DNA from: Haladaptatus sp. QDMS2 | Lineage (GTDB): Archaea; Halobacteriota; Halobacteria; Halobacteriales; Halococcaceae | Direction: 5' to 3' | DNA: 64,000 nucleotides | NCBI RefSeq assembly: GCF_029338295.1 | Contig: NZ_CP119791.1 | Coordinates: forward strand, 186,001 to 250,000 | In this document: positions 25,433-34,501 of the stretch, piece after piece | Layout of the letters: each line of letters opens with the position of its first letter | How positions within the stretch are numbered: the first letter of the stretch is position 1 | Notes under the pieces: generated by a model | Seen by the model: only the letters and a program-made list of their open reading frames with translations | Told to the model about the DNA's origin: nothing | Databases searched by the model: none | Program-made: the position numbers and the translations under genes

Positions 25433-26632
25433 ATGTACATGGGTGTTAGGACAGCCGTCGTGCTGGCGGCAGGGGAGGGGACGCGATTACATCCGTTGAC
25501 GCGAAACCGTCCCAAGCCAATGCTTCCGGCGGCGAACCGTCCGGTGTTAGCCTACGTCTTTGACGCGCTCATTGACGCAGGAATCGAACAGATTCACGTG
25601 GTCGTCGGCTACAAACGCGACCGCGTCCAGGAGTACTTCGGTCACTCCTACCGGAACGTGCCACTATCGTACCACGTTCAGGAGAAACAACTCGGTAGTG
25701 GCCACGCCCTCCTTCAAGTTCAAGAGGCGGTCACGGAGTCGATGATCGTCGTAAACGGCGACCGGGCAATCGAACCCGGCATCGTCAAAGACGTCATGGA
25801 CGCCTACGAGCAGTACGGCACGGCGACGCTCGCCGTCCTCGAACGCGACCACCCGAACCGCTACGGGACGGTCGTCTTAGACGGTGGACGCATTCAGCAA
25901 CTCGTCGAGAAACCGGATGTGGCCATGTCTCGGCTCATCAACGCCGGCGTGTACGCGTTTGACGCCTCGATTTTCGACGCTATCGACCAGACGCCTCGCG
26001 AAGACGGCGAACTCGCGCTCACCGCGACCATCTCCCGCCTCATCGACGAGGGGACGGTGGTTCGCGGCGTGCGCACCGAGGGCATGTGGGTCGACGCGAC
26101 GTTCCCGTGGGACTTACTCCACATGAACCGCGAACTCCTCTCGCGTGGACGCGTCGAGGAACCCAACCGCAACGGTGAGGTCTGGATCGCAGAGAGCGCG
26201 CTCGTCCACGAGGACGCGACGCTCGTCGGGCCCGTCGTCATCGGGCCGGACTGCGTCATCGGGCCGGGGTCGGTCATCGGGCCGAACGTCGCGCTCGGGC
26301 GCAACGTCACGATTGGCGCGAACGCGACCATCGAACAGTCGGTCATCGACGCGGACACCCGGGTCGGTCCGGGGAGCATCCTCATCGATACCGTAACTGG
26401 ACAGGACGTCCACCTCGGGGCGAGCACGATCGTCCCCGGTGGGCCGGCAGACGTGCGCATCAACGCACAGATCTACCAGGACGAAGATCTCGGTGCGGTG
26501 TTCGCAGACCGCGTCCGGGCAGAGGGAGCGGTGAGCGTCGCGCCCGGGACGCTCGTCGGCCCGAAAGCCCACCTCCACACGGGGGTGCGGATTTCTGGCT
26601 ACATCGTCGAAGGGGCAGAGGTGATGAGATAA
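25433..26632 (+). CDS. GlmU-like sugar-1-phosphate nucleotidylyltransferase with left-handed beta-helix domain
   Basis: Makes a nucleotide sugar, most likely UDP-GlcNAc given its neighbour glmS. Residues 5-235 are the NTP-transferase fold (VLAAGEGTRLHPLTRNRPKP, then the VVGYKRDRV strand). From about residue 260 there are hexapeptide repeats (VIGPDCVIGPGSVIGPN) forming a left-handed beta helix, seen in bifunctional uridylyl/acetyltransferases. Two starts are possible: MYMGVRT at 25433 or MGVRT at 25439. The TAA stop overlaps the glmS ATG (TAATG), indicating coupled translation. Confidence 0.88.
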   Translation: MYMGVRTAVVLAAGEGTRLHPLTRNRPKPMLPAANRPVLAYVFDALIDAGIEQIHVVVGYKRDRVQEYFGHSYRNVPLSYHVQEKQLGSGHALLQVQEAVTESMIVVNGDRAIEPGIVKDVMDAYEQYGTATLAVLERDHPNRYGTVVLDGGRIQQLVEKPDVAMSRLINAGVYAFDASIFDAIDQTPREDGELALTATISRLIDEGTVVRGVRTEGMWVDATFPWDLLHMNRELLSRGRVEEPNRNGEVWIAESALVHEDATLVGPVVIGPDCVIGPGSVIGPNVALGRNVTIGANATIEQSVIDADTRVGPGSILIDTVTGQDVHLGASTIVPGGPADVRINAQIYQDEDLGAVFADRVRAEGAVSVAPGTLVGPKAHLHTGVRISGYIVEGAEVMR

Positions 26633-28431
26633 TGTGTGGAATTATCGGCTGCGTTGGCCGTGAGGGGGAAACGTTAGACGTACTGATGAACGGGCTCTCG
26701 AAGCTCGAATACCGTGGCTACGACTCGGCAGGTGTCGCGCTCGTGAGCGACGACATCTCCGTCGTCAAGCGCCAGGGCGAACTCGTCAACTTAGAGAACG
26801 CCCTACAGGGGACGGACTTGGGCGGGATGATTGGCATCGGCCACACCCGCTGGTCGACCCACGGGCCGCCAAACGACCGCAACGCCCACCCACACCAGGA
26901 CTGCACGGGCGACGTCGCGGTGATTCATAACGGCATCATCGAGAACTACCAGCCACTGCGCGACGAACTCGTCGAACAGGGCCACGAGTTCAACAGTGAC
27001 ACCGACACGGAAGTCGTCGCTCACCTCATCGAGCGCAACCTGGACGCCGGCATGGCACAGAAGGAGGCGTTCTACGACGCCATCAAGACCATCGAGGGGA
27101 GCTACGCAATCCTCGCCGTGTTCGCCGGCCACGACACCATCTACGCCGCGCGCCAGGACTCGCCGCTCGTCCTCGGCATTGCAGAGGACGCGACGTACTT
27201 CGGCAGCGACGTGCCCGCGTTCCGCGACCACACGGACAAGGTGGTCTACTTAGAAGACGGTGAAATCGCCGTCATCAACGAACGCGAATGGTACGTCACC
27301 GACCACTCGGGGACGCGCCACGAGAAGGAGATTCACACCGTCGAGTGGAACGCAGAGGAGACGGGCAAGAGTGGCTACGACCACTTCATGATAAAGGAGA
27401 TTCACGAACAGCCCCGCGCCCTGCGCCAGTGTCTCCGCGGCCGGATGAACGAACTCACCGGCGAGATTACCATCGAGGAACTCGGCGAGTTACAGCCCAC
27501 GGGCGTCCAGTTCGTCGCCTGTGGGACCTCGTATCACGCGGCGATGTACGGCGCGGAACTGTTCCGCGAAGCCGGTATCCCGGCCCAGGCGTTCCTCGCG
27601 AGCGAGTTCACCACGTCGCCGCCGCCGACGGGCACCGACCTCGTCATCGGCGTGACGCAGAGTGGTGAGACGGCCGACACGCTCTCTGCGCTGCGCGAGG
27701 CGAAACGCCGCGGCGCGACCACGCTCGGGGTTACGAACGTCATCGGGAGCACGGTCTCGCGTGAGTGCGACCACGTCTTCTACATCCGCGCCGGCCCCGA
27801 AATCGGGGTCGCCGCCTCGAAGACGTTCGCCTCGCAACTGGCCGCGCTGACGCTGCTGGTCATGGCAACCGCGCCGATGAAATCGACCGAGAAGCGCGAC
27901 GTCATCGCCGCGCTACGCGACCTGCCAAGCGCCGTCCAGGCAATCCTCGACGAAGCGCCGCTCACCGAGGACATCGCAGCGGAGTACCTCGATGCGGATG
28001 CGTACTTCTTCATCGGGCGGGGGCTCAACTACCCCGTCGCGCTCGAAGGCGCGCTCAAGATGAAGGAAATCACGTACAAGCACGCGGAGGGCTTCGCGGC
28101 GGGCGAACTCAAACACGGCCCGCTCGCGCTCGTCTCCAGCCAGACGCCGGTCATCGCCGTCGTCACCGGCGACGACGAGATCGCGCGAAAGACCATCGGC
28201 AACGTCAAAGAGGTCGAGGCGCGCGACGCACCCGTCATCGCGGTTACCGACGGCCAGTCTGACGTCGAACGCTACGCAGACCACGTCATCCGCATCCCAG
28301 AGAGTCACGCGCGCACCGCGCCGATTCTCGCGAACGTCCCACTACAGTTGCTCGCCTACTACACGGCCGCCCAACTCGGGCGCTCTATCGACAAGCCGCG
28401 CAACTTAGCGAAGAGTGTGACCGTCGAATAG
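26632..28431 (+). CDS. glmS: Glutamine--fructose-6-phosphate aminotransferase (isomerising)
   Basis: Converts fructose-6-phosphate and glutamine to glucosamine-6-phosphate, the first step of amino-sugar synthesis. 599 residues. The N-terminal class II glutamine amidotransferase domain has the nucleophile Cys2 (MCGIIGCVG), GHTRWSTHG and HNGIIENY. Two SIS domains follow, with VACGTSYHA, GVTQSGETADT and AASKTFASQLA. The C-terminus DKPRNLAKSVTVE is the classic GlmS ending. It overlaps the GlmU-like gene by 1 bp. Confidence 0.97.
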   Translation: MCGIIGCVGREGETLDVLMNGLSKLEYRGYDSAGVALVSDDISVVKRQGELVNLENALQGTDLGGMIGIGHTRWSTHGPPNDRNAHPHQDCTGDVAVIHNGIIENYQPLRDELVEQGHEFNSDTDTEVVAHLIERNLDAGMAQKEAFYDAIKTIEGSYAILAVFAGHDTIYAARQDSPLVLGIAEDATYFGSDVPAFRDHTDKVVYLEDGEIAVINEREWYVTDHSGTRHEKEIHTVEWNAEETGKSGYDHFMIKEIHEQPRALRQCLRGRMNELTGEITIEELGELQPTGVQFVACGTSYHAAMYGAELFREAGIPAQAFLASEFTTSPPPTGTDLVIGVTQSGETADTLSALREAKRRGATTLGVTNVIGSTVSRECDHVFYIRAGPEIGVAASKTFASQLAALTLLVMATAPMKSTEKRDVIAALRDLPSAVQAILDEAPLTEDIAAEYLDADAYFFIGRGLNYPVALEGALKMKEITYKHAEGFAAGELKHGPLALVSSQTPVIAVVTGDDEIARKTIGNVKEVEARDAPVIAVTDGQSDVERYADHVIRIPESHARTAPILANVPLQLLAYYTAAQLGRSIDKPRNLAKSVTVE

Positions 28432-28980
28432 TCAGTCGCGCTCGTCGTACGCGGGCGGCTCGAACGCCGCGACAACTGCTTTTCCGATTTTCGTCTCACC
28501 GAGCTCTCGCCACGTCAGGTCCACCCGCGAGGTGGCGAGCGCGAGCGAGACGACGAGTCCGTAGCCGACGAACCCCGCGGCTGTGAGCGTCCCTGCGAGC
28601 GCCGTGGCGAGCAGGCTCGCCGCGAACGCTGTCGCCACCGCGATGCCGCCCAGGCGCAACGGCGCGCGCACGACGGCTTTGTGGGCGGCCTCGATGCCCG
28701 TCCGAAGTCCAGAGGACGCAACCGCTGGTGCGAGGCGCTCGGTCAGCCAGTCGAGCGCGGCGATAGCGGGCCCGACAGTCCACGTCTCGCGCAGGTCGAT
28801 GACGATAACTTCTGGGTCCGGCTCCGCGGTGAGCCAGCGATACAGGGACGACTTGCGGACCGTCTTCTCAATGCCTCGACCTGCGCGAGCGACGAGCGAG
28901 TCGTCCAAGGCGCGACCGGTTCGTGTGGCGACCCGAACCAATCGCGACTGCTCGCTCGCGACACGCAATCGTTCGGTCAT
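28432..28980 (-). CDS. Haloarchaeal membrane-associated protein, unknown function
   Basis: 182 residues from the ATG at 28978-28980. That start is preceded by a strong GGAGGAG ribosome-binding site 6 nt upstream, so I prefer it over the ATG at 29013. The order is a basic N-terminal part, an EPDPEVIVIDLRETWTVGP segment near 55-73, and two hydrophobic helices near 112-150 (IAVATAFAASLLATALAG, FVGYGLVVSLALATS). The layout suggests a peripheral signalling or shape protein, but I cannot name a family. It is convergent with glmS, with no gap. Confidence 0.65.
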   Translation of the reverse strand: MTERLRVASEQSRLVRVATRTGRALDDSLVARAGRGIEKTVRKSSLYRWLTAEPDPEVIVIDLRETWTVGPAIAALDWLTERLAPAVASSGLRTGIEAAHKAVVRAPLRLGGIAVATAFAASLLATALAGTLTAAGFVGYGLVVSLALATSRVDLTWRELGETKIGKAVVAAFEPPAYDERD

Positions 28981-29180
28981 CGAGTTCTCCTCCAGTAACG
29001 ATTCAGAATTCATGAATATTTGCCATATTGGGGTGTGTCCTGTTCGTGCGCTATGTCATCTTTACGCGGTCAAAAGAACTTTGGTGTCGCTTATCGAACC
29101 AATTCGTATGTGTCATTTGTTAGCGGAGGCAATCATGTTTATAGACTGATTTTTTTACATTAATTTAATGCTAGATATAT

Positions 29181-29200
29181 TAGAATACTTATATATTCTA
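29181..29200 (+). promoter_or_regulatory. Inverted repeat over the TATA box of the microprotein gene
   Basis: TAGAATA, six bases (CTTATA), TATTCTA: perfect 7-bp arms enclosing the likely TATA element about 32 nt before the ATG at 29223. The surrounding 60 bp are very AT-rich. A repressor bound here would block TBP. Confidence 0.5.
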
Positions 29201-29222
29201 GTCGCGCTATTAGAAGGTTGTA

Positions 29223-29357
29223 ATGTCCGAAAGCTCAATCAAAGCATACCTGGCAGAGAACCCAAAGATGACCGGCGCGCTGTTCATGCTGATGCTCCTG
29301 CTCAGCTCGGTTGGTAACGCGGCAGCGGGTGTCGCGGGCTCGGTTGCTGGCCCCTGA
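29223..29357 (+). CDS. 44-residue membrane microprotein (DUF7503-like) beside CHAT protease gene
   Basis: Short ORF starting MSESSIKAYLAENPKM. The polar, amphipathic N-terminus is followed by one hydrophobic helix (about residues 17-32, ALFMLMLLLSSVG) and a small-residue Ala/Gly tail ending in GP. I recall similar haloarchaeal 44-45 residue proteins annotated as DUF7503, often near CHAT-domain genes. It converges on the CHAT gene with a 9-bp gap. Function is unknown; it could be a membrane-active peptide or a protease substrate. The promoter has a TATA box inside an inverted repeat. Confidence 0.7.
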   Translation: MSESSIKAYLAENPKMTGALFMLMLLLSSVGNAAAGVAGSVAGP

Positions 29358-29366
29358 AAACGAAAG

Positions 29367-31442
29367 TTACAGTTCGCTGTGCGTGATGTCGCTGGACCAC
29401 CGAAGTTGACCGTCTATTCTAACCGGGAAATCCTCGAGCAAGAAGAGTTGCAAGAGCTCAGACCGGTGGACCTCGAACGGGTCGATTCGCCCAGAGCCGA
29501 GGAAGTACTGACCGTTCTCCTGAATGTATGGAACGACGAGACTTCCCATCCCACGGTCCGTCGTCGGGAAGGTCTTCATCGTGACCGTGTAGGTCTCATC
29601 GTCGACCCGCTCCAGGTCCCAGAGGAGTGGAATTCCACTCTCAGCCTGCGCAACTGCGAGACTCCCGTCACCCACGACAGCGTACTGGCCACCGACGATG
29701 CTCTCGCCTTTGGCGACTTCGAGTGCGGAGGCGAGCGGGAACCCGCCGTTGAGCAGGCGGGCGACCGTCCCACCGATCTTCACCGCGCCGCTGTTGATGA
29801 CGTCAGAGAGCGTGACGATACCGCCGATGGCTCCCTTCTCGATGAGCGCCATTCCTTGTTCGTAGGACGAACAGGCGTTGAGGAAGAAGGCGTCTACGCC
29901 CACCTCGTCGAGGGTGGTCACGTCGAGTTTACCGTCTACGCACTCGAAGCCCTCGGAATCGATGTGGCCGATGTAGTGGAGGAACTCCGTCGGCGTCTGG
30001 AGGACGGCTGCGAGTTCCTCGGTCGTGAGGTTGTGCTTGATTTCGATGTCGAACAGTAACTCAGAGCGAGAGCCGTAGACGCGGTCGACGATGTCCCGCT
30101 CTTCGTCCATTTGCGGGTCGTTACAGACGACGGTGATGTCGATATCGCCGTCTGAGAGGTCCCGCGCGAGGCGGTTGTGGAACGCCTGCGTGGTGGTCTT
30201 GCTCGCACCGAGCGGTGCGCCTTCGCCAATCCAGGCCTGTTCGAGCGACCTGGCTGTCTGTGGCTTTACGTACGACGACGGCGCGGCAGAGGCCGCGGTC
30301 CCGCTGCGCATGAAGTTACCGTCGCGCAGGAACTCGTCTACGAGCGCCATTTGCGCCGCGTCCTGTTCGACGCGCTCTGCCTGAGGTGTGCGGACGATTG
30401 CGAGGTCGTCGACGAGGAACGGGAGCGTCTCGATGCTCGTCGCTGAGAGCGAGACGTGCGAGGTGAGTTTCCACTCGGGCAAGAACGGGTCGAGCGTCTC
30501 GAACGGGATCGAAAGGTACGCTTCGAGTTGGACGGCGAGTGGCTGGTCGTACAACGCCGCGAAGTCGATATCGACGACTGACTCCACTTCGTGGCGCTCG
30601 TGGAGGTTCAGTTTGTAGAACCCCTCCGTGCGCGTGATGCAGTCGAGGAAGAACACGTGCTGGAGGAGCGCCTCCACCGTGTTCTCGAAGTCGAAGAGCG
30701 TGTCTCCGAGTGGGTACTCGAAGCCGGTGTCCGTGAGGATGCGCGCCGCTACGTCGGGGACGAGTTCAGCACCGAGGTAGTACGCCAGCGGTGCGGCCAC
30801 GAAGATGTAGCCGGGCTCGGGTGGAATTTCGATGGAGATGCCCGTGTCCGGACGGACGAGTCCCTCTGGAATGTGAAGTTCGTCGCCGAGTTCGACGAGT
30901 GGTGGGTGGCCGCGGAGCGTTGGGTACGAGCGTTCCGCGCTCGTCGTTTTGAGCGCAGAGCCGAACGCGGAGATGGCGGCCATCATGTCGAACGGGTCTT
31001 CGGTGGTGGTGATGGTCGCAGCGGGGTGCTTGTGGTGTGAGCGCGCGCCGACGAGCACCTCGGTCGGCTGGGCGAAGGAGATGTGGAGTTGTTGGGCGTC
31101 GCCGGTGATGGTGAGCGGACCGGTCGTGCGCAGGTAGATTTTCATCGGCGCGCACAGTTCGAGGCTGTAGTCGCCCGCGGGCAGGTCCTCGTTTGCGAAG
31201 TGTTCGGCTTCCGCGAGCATCTGGCCGGCTGCATCGCGGACGTATACCGGAATGACAGTCGGCAGGGTGACCTGTGTGGTCGTAATCGAGACGGCCTCGT
31301 CGACCGGGAACAGAAACTGCTCTGCGTCCGTCGCGCGCGGCGTGACTGGCGTATCCGTCAACAACGAATAGTGTCGCCGCTCGATGGTGTCTGAAATCTC
31401 CAGGCCCGTCCCGCCATCCGTTTTCCGATACGTTATGTACAC
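29367..31442 (-). CDS. CHAT-domain (caspase-like) cysteine protease
   Basis: 691 residues. The C-terminal CHAT peptidase domain spans about 420-620. It has the catalytic His in LHYIGHIDSEG (His493) and the catalytic Cys in FFLNACSSYEQG (Cys524), in the spacing typical of CHAT/separase-caspase clan CD. The N-terminal 400 residues are beta-rich and I do not recognise them; they may sense the trigger. There is no signal peptide, so it acts in the cytoplasm. The next gene upstream on the same strand is the RecA-like protein (115-bp spacer with its own TATA box). CHAT proteases in bacteria activate partner proteins by cleavage in immune or death pathways. Confidence 0.88.
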   Translation of the reverse strand: MYITYRKTDGGTGLEISDTIERRHYSLLTDTPVTPRATDAEQFLFPVDEAVSITTTQVTLPTVIPVYVRDAAGQMLAEAEHFANEDLPAGDYSLELCAPMKIYLRTTGPLTITGDAQQLHISFAQPTEVLVGARSHHKHPAATITTTEDPFDMMAAISAFGSALKTTSAERSYPTLRGHPPLVELGDELHIPEGLVRPDTGISIEIPPEPGYIFVAAPLAYYLGAELVPDVAARILTDTGFEYPLGDTLFDFENTVEALLQHVFFLDCITRTEGFYKLNLHERHEVESVVDIDFAALYDQPLAVQLEAYLSIPFETLDPFLPEWKLTSHVSLSATSIETLPFLVDDLAIVRTPQAERVEQDAAQMALVDEFLRDGNFMRSGTAASAAPSSYVKPQTARSLEQAWIGEGAPLGASKTTTQAFHNRLARDLSDGDIDITVVCNDPQMDEERDIVDRVYGSRSELLFDIEIKHNLTTEELAAVLQTPTEFLHYIGHIDSEGFECVDGKLDVTTLDEVGVDAFFLNACSSYEQGMALIEKGAIGGIVTLSDVINSGAVKIGGTVARLLNGGFPLASALEVAKGESIVGGQYAVVGDGSLAVAQAESGIPLLWDLERVDDETYTVTMKTFPTTDRGMGSLVVPYIQENGQYFLGSGRIDPFEVHRSELLQLFLLEDFPVRIDGQLRWSSDITHSEL

Positions 31443-31508
31443 GTGCGCTCACCTGTCCGATTGCCGGATAGTCCCACACTCCTGACAGTCGTTGTTACCA
31501 TACTGTTG

Positions 31509-31514
31509 TATAAA
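31509..31514 (-). promoter_or_regulatory. TATA box of the CHAT gene
   Basis: TTTATA on the minus strand, 67-72 nt before the CHAT start. It predicts a leader of about 40 nt, unlike the leaderless neighbours. Confidence 0.45.
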
Positions 31515-31557
31515 GGTAAAAGTGTATCTACTAACATAGAAACCACGAGAAGCCTCG

Positions 31558-32244
31558 CTACCCCTCCTCCACAGCATCGAGCGTTAGCCAATCTGTTGTC
31601 ACGTTTTCGTCCCGGAGATGCCACCGCTGTTGAAAGGTTCCGGCCCGATCGCGGAGTTCGATATGTGCGTCGAACAACTCGGTGTAGAGTTCCACCTCGG
31701 TCGGGTCGTCCGTCTGGAGGTAGGCGTGTCCGAGCGCCCGTGCGTGACGGACCCGCCAGCACAGGGCGTGGAGTGCGGCGAAGGTCGCTTTCCGGCCGTG
31801 GTACTCGACGAGGGGCGTGAGCGAGTCGATGCAGACGCGCAACTCTGCCGGTTCCGCACCCACTTCGAGGTCGGCGATTGCCTCGAAGGTGGCTGAGATG
31901 AGGTCTGCGAGGTCATCACTGTAGACGTACTGGTGGGTCCCGTCAGTAGTGTTCGCCGTCGCGGTTGCTCCTCGCAGGAACGTACAGTGTTCGATGATTC
32001 GTGTTTGTCCCGGGTCTGCTGCAACCGGCAGGCGAGCGTCGACGCTCTCTGCGGTGGCGTCGGTCAGGACGAACAATCGTCGCCGCGACAATCCCGGGTC
32101 CCCGAGCATCTGACGAGAGACAGCAGTAAAGGCAGCTCGAGGGACACTCCCAGTCACGAGAACCGTGCTTCCCGACTGTTTCAGTCGCGAGAGCGCCCGC
32201 CCGAACGCCAGTACGTCCGTCTCCGTTAGCGCACTGGGGTTCAT
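31558..32244 (-). CDS. RecA/Rad55-like protein lacking a P-loop (DUF7504-like)
   Basis: 228 residues laid out like a KaiC/Rad55 core. There is a first strand STVLVTGSV where Walker A should be but with no GK[S/T], a Walker-B-like strand RVCIDSLTPLVEYHG near 136-150, and then strands HAYLQTDD and AHIELRDRAG. It is probably a non-ATP-binding regulatory or scaffold protein. I recall haloarchaeal DUF7504 proteins beside CHAT genes. It is on the same strand as, and upstream of, the CHAT gene, so it may be its partner. Confidence 0.65.
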   Translation of the reverse strand: MNPSALTETDVLAFGRALSRLKQSGSTVLVTGSVPRAAFTAVSRQMLGDPGLSRRRLFVLTDATAESVDARLPVAADPGQTRIIEHCTFLRGATATANTTDGTHQYVYSDDLADLISATFEAIADLEVGAEPAELRVCIDSLTPLVEYHGRKATFAALHALCWRVRHARALGHAYLQTDDPTEVELYTELFDAHIELRDRAGTFQQRWHLRDENVTTDWLTLDAVEEG

Positions 32245-32349
32245 GTATGATACGCACTTTCTGACACCATAATTGTTTCTAAAATTATGATTGTCCGACG
32301 AGTGGCTGACATTCCTGTGTCATGTTACCGTTGCACACTCTTTCAACGG

Positions 32350-32360
32350 GAAAGTATTTA
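32350..32360 (+). promoter_or_regulatory. BRE/TATA of the sqdB operon
   Basis: GAAAGTATTTA with its centre about 40 nt before the ATG. It predicts transcription start near 32383, inside the inverted repeat that follows. Confidence 0.5.
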
Positions 32361-32372
32361 GTGACATGTATA

Positions 32373-32393
32373 GTTACTCAGAAGTAGAGTAAC
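32373..32393 (+). promoter_or_regulatory. TrmB-like operator before sqdB
   Basis: GTTACT, nine bases, AGTAAC, covering the predicted start site and ending 2 nt before the ATG. The same arms and spacing occur before the TrmB-family gene (57914-57934). The form TACT-N8-GAGTA fits the binding motif reported for Halobacterium TrmB. Confidence 0.6.
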
Positions 32394-32395
32394 AC

Positions 32396-33565
32396 ATGTC
32401 CATTCTCATCACTGGTGGCGACGGCTATCTTGGCTGGCCAACTGCACTCCGCATCGCAGACCGCACCGACGAACGCGTCATTCTCGTCGACAACTTCGCC
32501 CGGCGCGGCTGGGTCGAAGAGGTTGGCGCGACGAGCGCCGTGCCCATCATGGGTATCGACCAGCGCCTCGCTGCGGCAGAAGAATCGCTCGGCATCTCGA
32601 ACCTCTCGTTCGTCGAGGGCGACCTCACGGAGAAGTCGTTCGTCGACCAGCTCCTGTCGGTCCACGAACCGCGCGTCGTCGTCCACACGGCGGCCCAGCC
32701 CTCCGCGCCGTATTCGCAAATCAACGGCGAGCGGGCGAACTATACCCAGCACAACAACATGCAGGCGACCCGGAACCTCGTCTGGGGCCTGAAAGAGAAC
32801 GACCTCACGGACACCCACTTCATCGAGACGACGACGACGGGCGTCTACGGCGCACCGAAGTTCCCCATCCCCGAAGGGTTCGCGACGATGGAGAACGAAG
32901 GCGAGCGTGACGAGGTTCCATTCCCGGCGATGGCGGGCAGTTGGTACCACCTCACCAAGGCCCACGACGCGGCCAACCTGCGCCTCGCGAACAAGCAGTT
33001 CGGCATCCCCGTCTCTGACGTGCGCACGGCCATCGTTTACGGGACCGAAACCGACGAAACCCGCGAAGACGGCCGTCTCAAGACGCGCTTTGACTTCGAT
33101 TACTACTTCGGCGTCGTCGCCCACCGCTTCGCCGCCCAGGCAGTTGCCGGCTACCCGCTCACGGTCTATGGCAAGGGCGAACAGCGAAAGCCGTTCATCA
33201 GCTTAGAGGACGCCGTCGAAGGTCTCGCACAGCTCGCGCTCACCGACGTCGACGAGCGCCCCGACGACCTTTCCGTCTACAACCAGGTCACGCGCGCAAT
33301 CAGCATCGTCGAGATGGCAAACACCATCTCCGACGTCGCCCAGGACTTCGGCCACGACGCCGCAGTCGAGCACTTCGAGAACCCGCGCGACGAAGACGAG
33401 ACCCACCAGATGGAGATTCAGAACGCGAACTACATGGCCCTCATCGGCGAGCAGGCCCAGGACTTCGAGAGCGGCACGCGCGACATCTTCACTTCGCTCA
33501 CCCGCTACGAGGACACGGTCAAAGCCTACCAAGACCGCTTCCTCCCGAGCGTCTTAGAGGACTGA
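32396..33565 (+). CDS. sqdB: UDP-sulfoquinovose synthase (SqdB/Agl3-like)
   Basis: Converts UDP-glucose and sulfite to UDP-sulfoquinovose, donor of the sulfonated sugar in sulfolipids and, in archaea such as Sulfolobus, N-glycans. 389 residues. The extended SDR has the NAD loop GGDGYLGW (7-14) and the catalytic set Thr145-148 (ETTTTGVYG), Tyr184 and Lys188 (WYHLTKAHD). Blocks characteristic of plant SQD1 are present: RSAPYS-like QPSAPYSQI, YTQHNN, VYGTETDETR and LTVYGKGEQRKPF. It is first of three epimerase genes; the next starts 3 bp after its stop. Confidence 0.9.
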   Translation: MSILITGGDGYLGWPTALRIADRTDERVILVDNFARRGWVEEVGATSAVPIMGIDQRLAAAEESLGISNLSFVEGDLTEKSFVDQLLSVHEPRVVVHTAAQPSAPYSQINGERANYTQHNNMQATRNLVWGLKENDLTDTHFIETTTTGVYGAPKFPIPEGFATMENEGERDEVPFPAMAGSWYHLTKAHDAANLRLANKQFGIPVSDVRTAIVYGTETDETREDGRLKTRFDFDYYFGVVAHRFAAQAVAGYPLTVYGKGEQRKPFISLEDAVEGLAQLALTDVDERPDDLSVYNQVTRAISIVEMANTISDVAQDFGHDAAVEHFENPRDEDETHQMEIQNANYMALIGEQAQDFESGTRDIFTSLTRYEDTVKAYQDRFLPSVLED

Positions 33566-33568
33566 GCC

Positions 33569-34501
33569 ATGAACGTGCTCGTCACGGGCGGTTGTGGCTA
33601 CATCGGCAGCGCCCTCATCCCGCTGTTACAGCAACACGACGACATCGAGGAAATCGTCATCCTCGACAACTACTCGCTCGGGTCGCCTCGCAACCTCATG
33701 GGCGCACGGCTAGACGAGTCCATCGACTTCCGGCGTGGCGACGTCCGCGAATACGGCGACGTCGAGAGCGCCATGCGCGACGTGGAGACGGTGATTCACC
33801 TCGCCGCCATCACGGGCGCAGACAGCACCCACGACCGCCGCGCGGAGACCTTCGACGTGAACTTAGAGGGGACGAAGAACGTCCTCACTGCGGCGCGCAA
33901 ACTCGCCGTCGAGAACGTCGTGTTCGCCTCCTCGTGTAACAACTACGGACGGGCGACGAGCATGGACTTAGACGAGGAGACGAAGACCGACCCGCTCAAT
34001 CCCTACGCCGAGTCCAAACAGGCCGCAGAGGAACTGCTGAAGCGAACCATCGAGCAGTCAGACCTTCAGGGCACGGCCCTCCGGATGAGCACGAACTACG
34101 GCTACGCGCCCGGCGTCCGATTCAACCTCGTCGTGAATCACTTCGTCTTCCGCGCGCTCACGCGCCGACCGCTCACCGTCTACGGCGACGGCAGCAACTG
34201 GCGGCCGTTCATTCACGTCAAAGACGCCGCCCGCGCCTACCTCCACGCCGCGCTCAACCCCGACGACTGGGACCAGTTCGTCTACAACGTCGGGTCGAAC
34301 GACCAGAACTTCCGCATCGCGGAGGTTGCAGAGGTCGTGAGCGAGGAGGTCGGCGAAGTGGACATCACCTATCTCGAGGACAAACACCCCGGCCCGTCGT
34401 ACCACGTCAACTTCGACCGGCTCGCGGGCACGGGATTCGAGACCGAGTGGACGCTCCGCGAGGGCGTCCGCGAACTCGCAGACAAATTCAGACAATCATG
34501 A
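33569..34501 (+). CDS. NAD-dependent sugar-nucleotide epimerase/dehydratase (extended SDR)
   Basis: 310 residues. NAD-binding loop GGCGYIGS (7-14), HLAAITG, an SSCNNYG block in place of the usual SSxxYG, and the catalytic pair Tyr146/Lys150 (YAESK). The C-terminal substrate domain has RPLTVYGDGSNWRPFIHVKD, typical of GalE/UDP-sugar epimerases. The exact sugar is unknown. It sits 3 bp after sqdB and overlaps the next gene by 4 bp (ATGA), so it is part of one operon and probably the same sulfosugar or surface-glycan route. Confidence 0.88.
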   Translation: MNVLVTGGCGYIGSALIPLLQQHDDIEEIVILDNYSLGSPRNLMGARLDESIDFRRGDVREYGDVESAMRDVETVIHLAAITGADSTHDRRAETFDVNLEGTKNVLTAARKLAVENVVFASSCNNYGRATSMDLDEETKTDPLNPYAESKQAAEELLKRTIEQSDLQGTALRMSTNYGYAPGVRFNLVVNHFVFRALTRRPLTVYGDGSNWRPFIHVKDAARAYLHAALNPDDWDQFVYNVGSNDQNFRIAEVAEVVSEEVGEVDITYLEDKHPGPSYHVNFDRLAGTGFETEWTLREGVRELADKFRQS

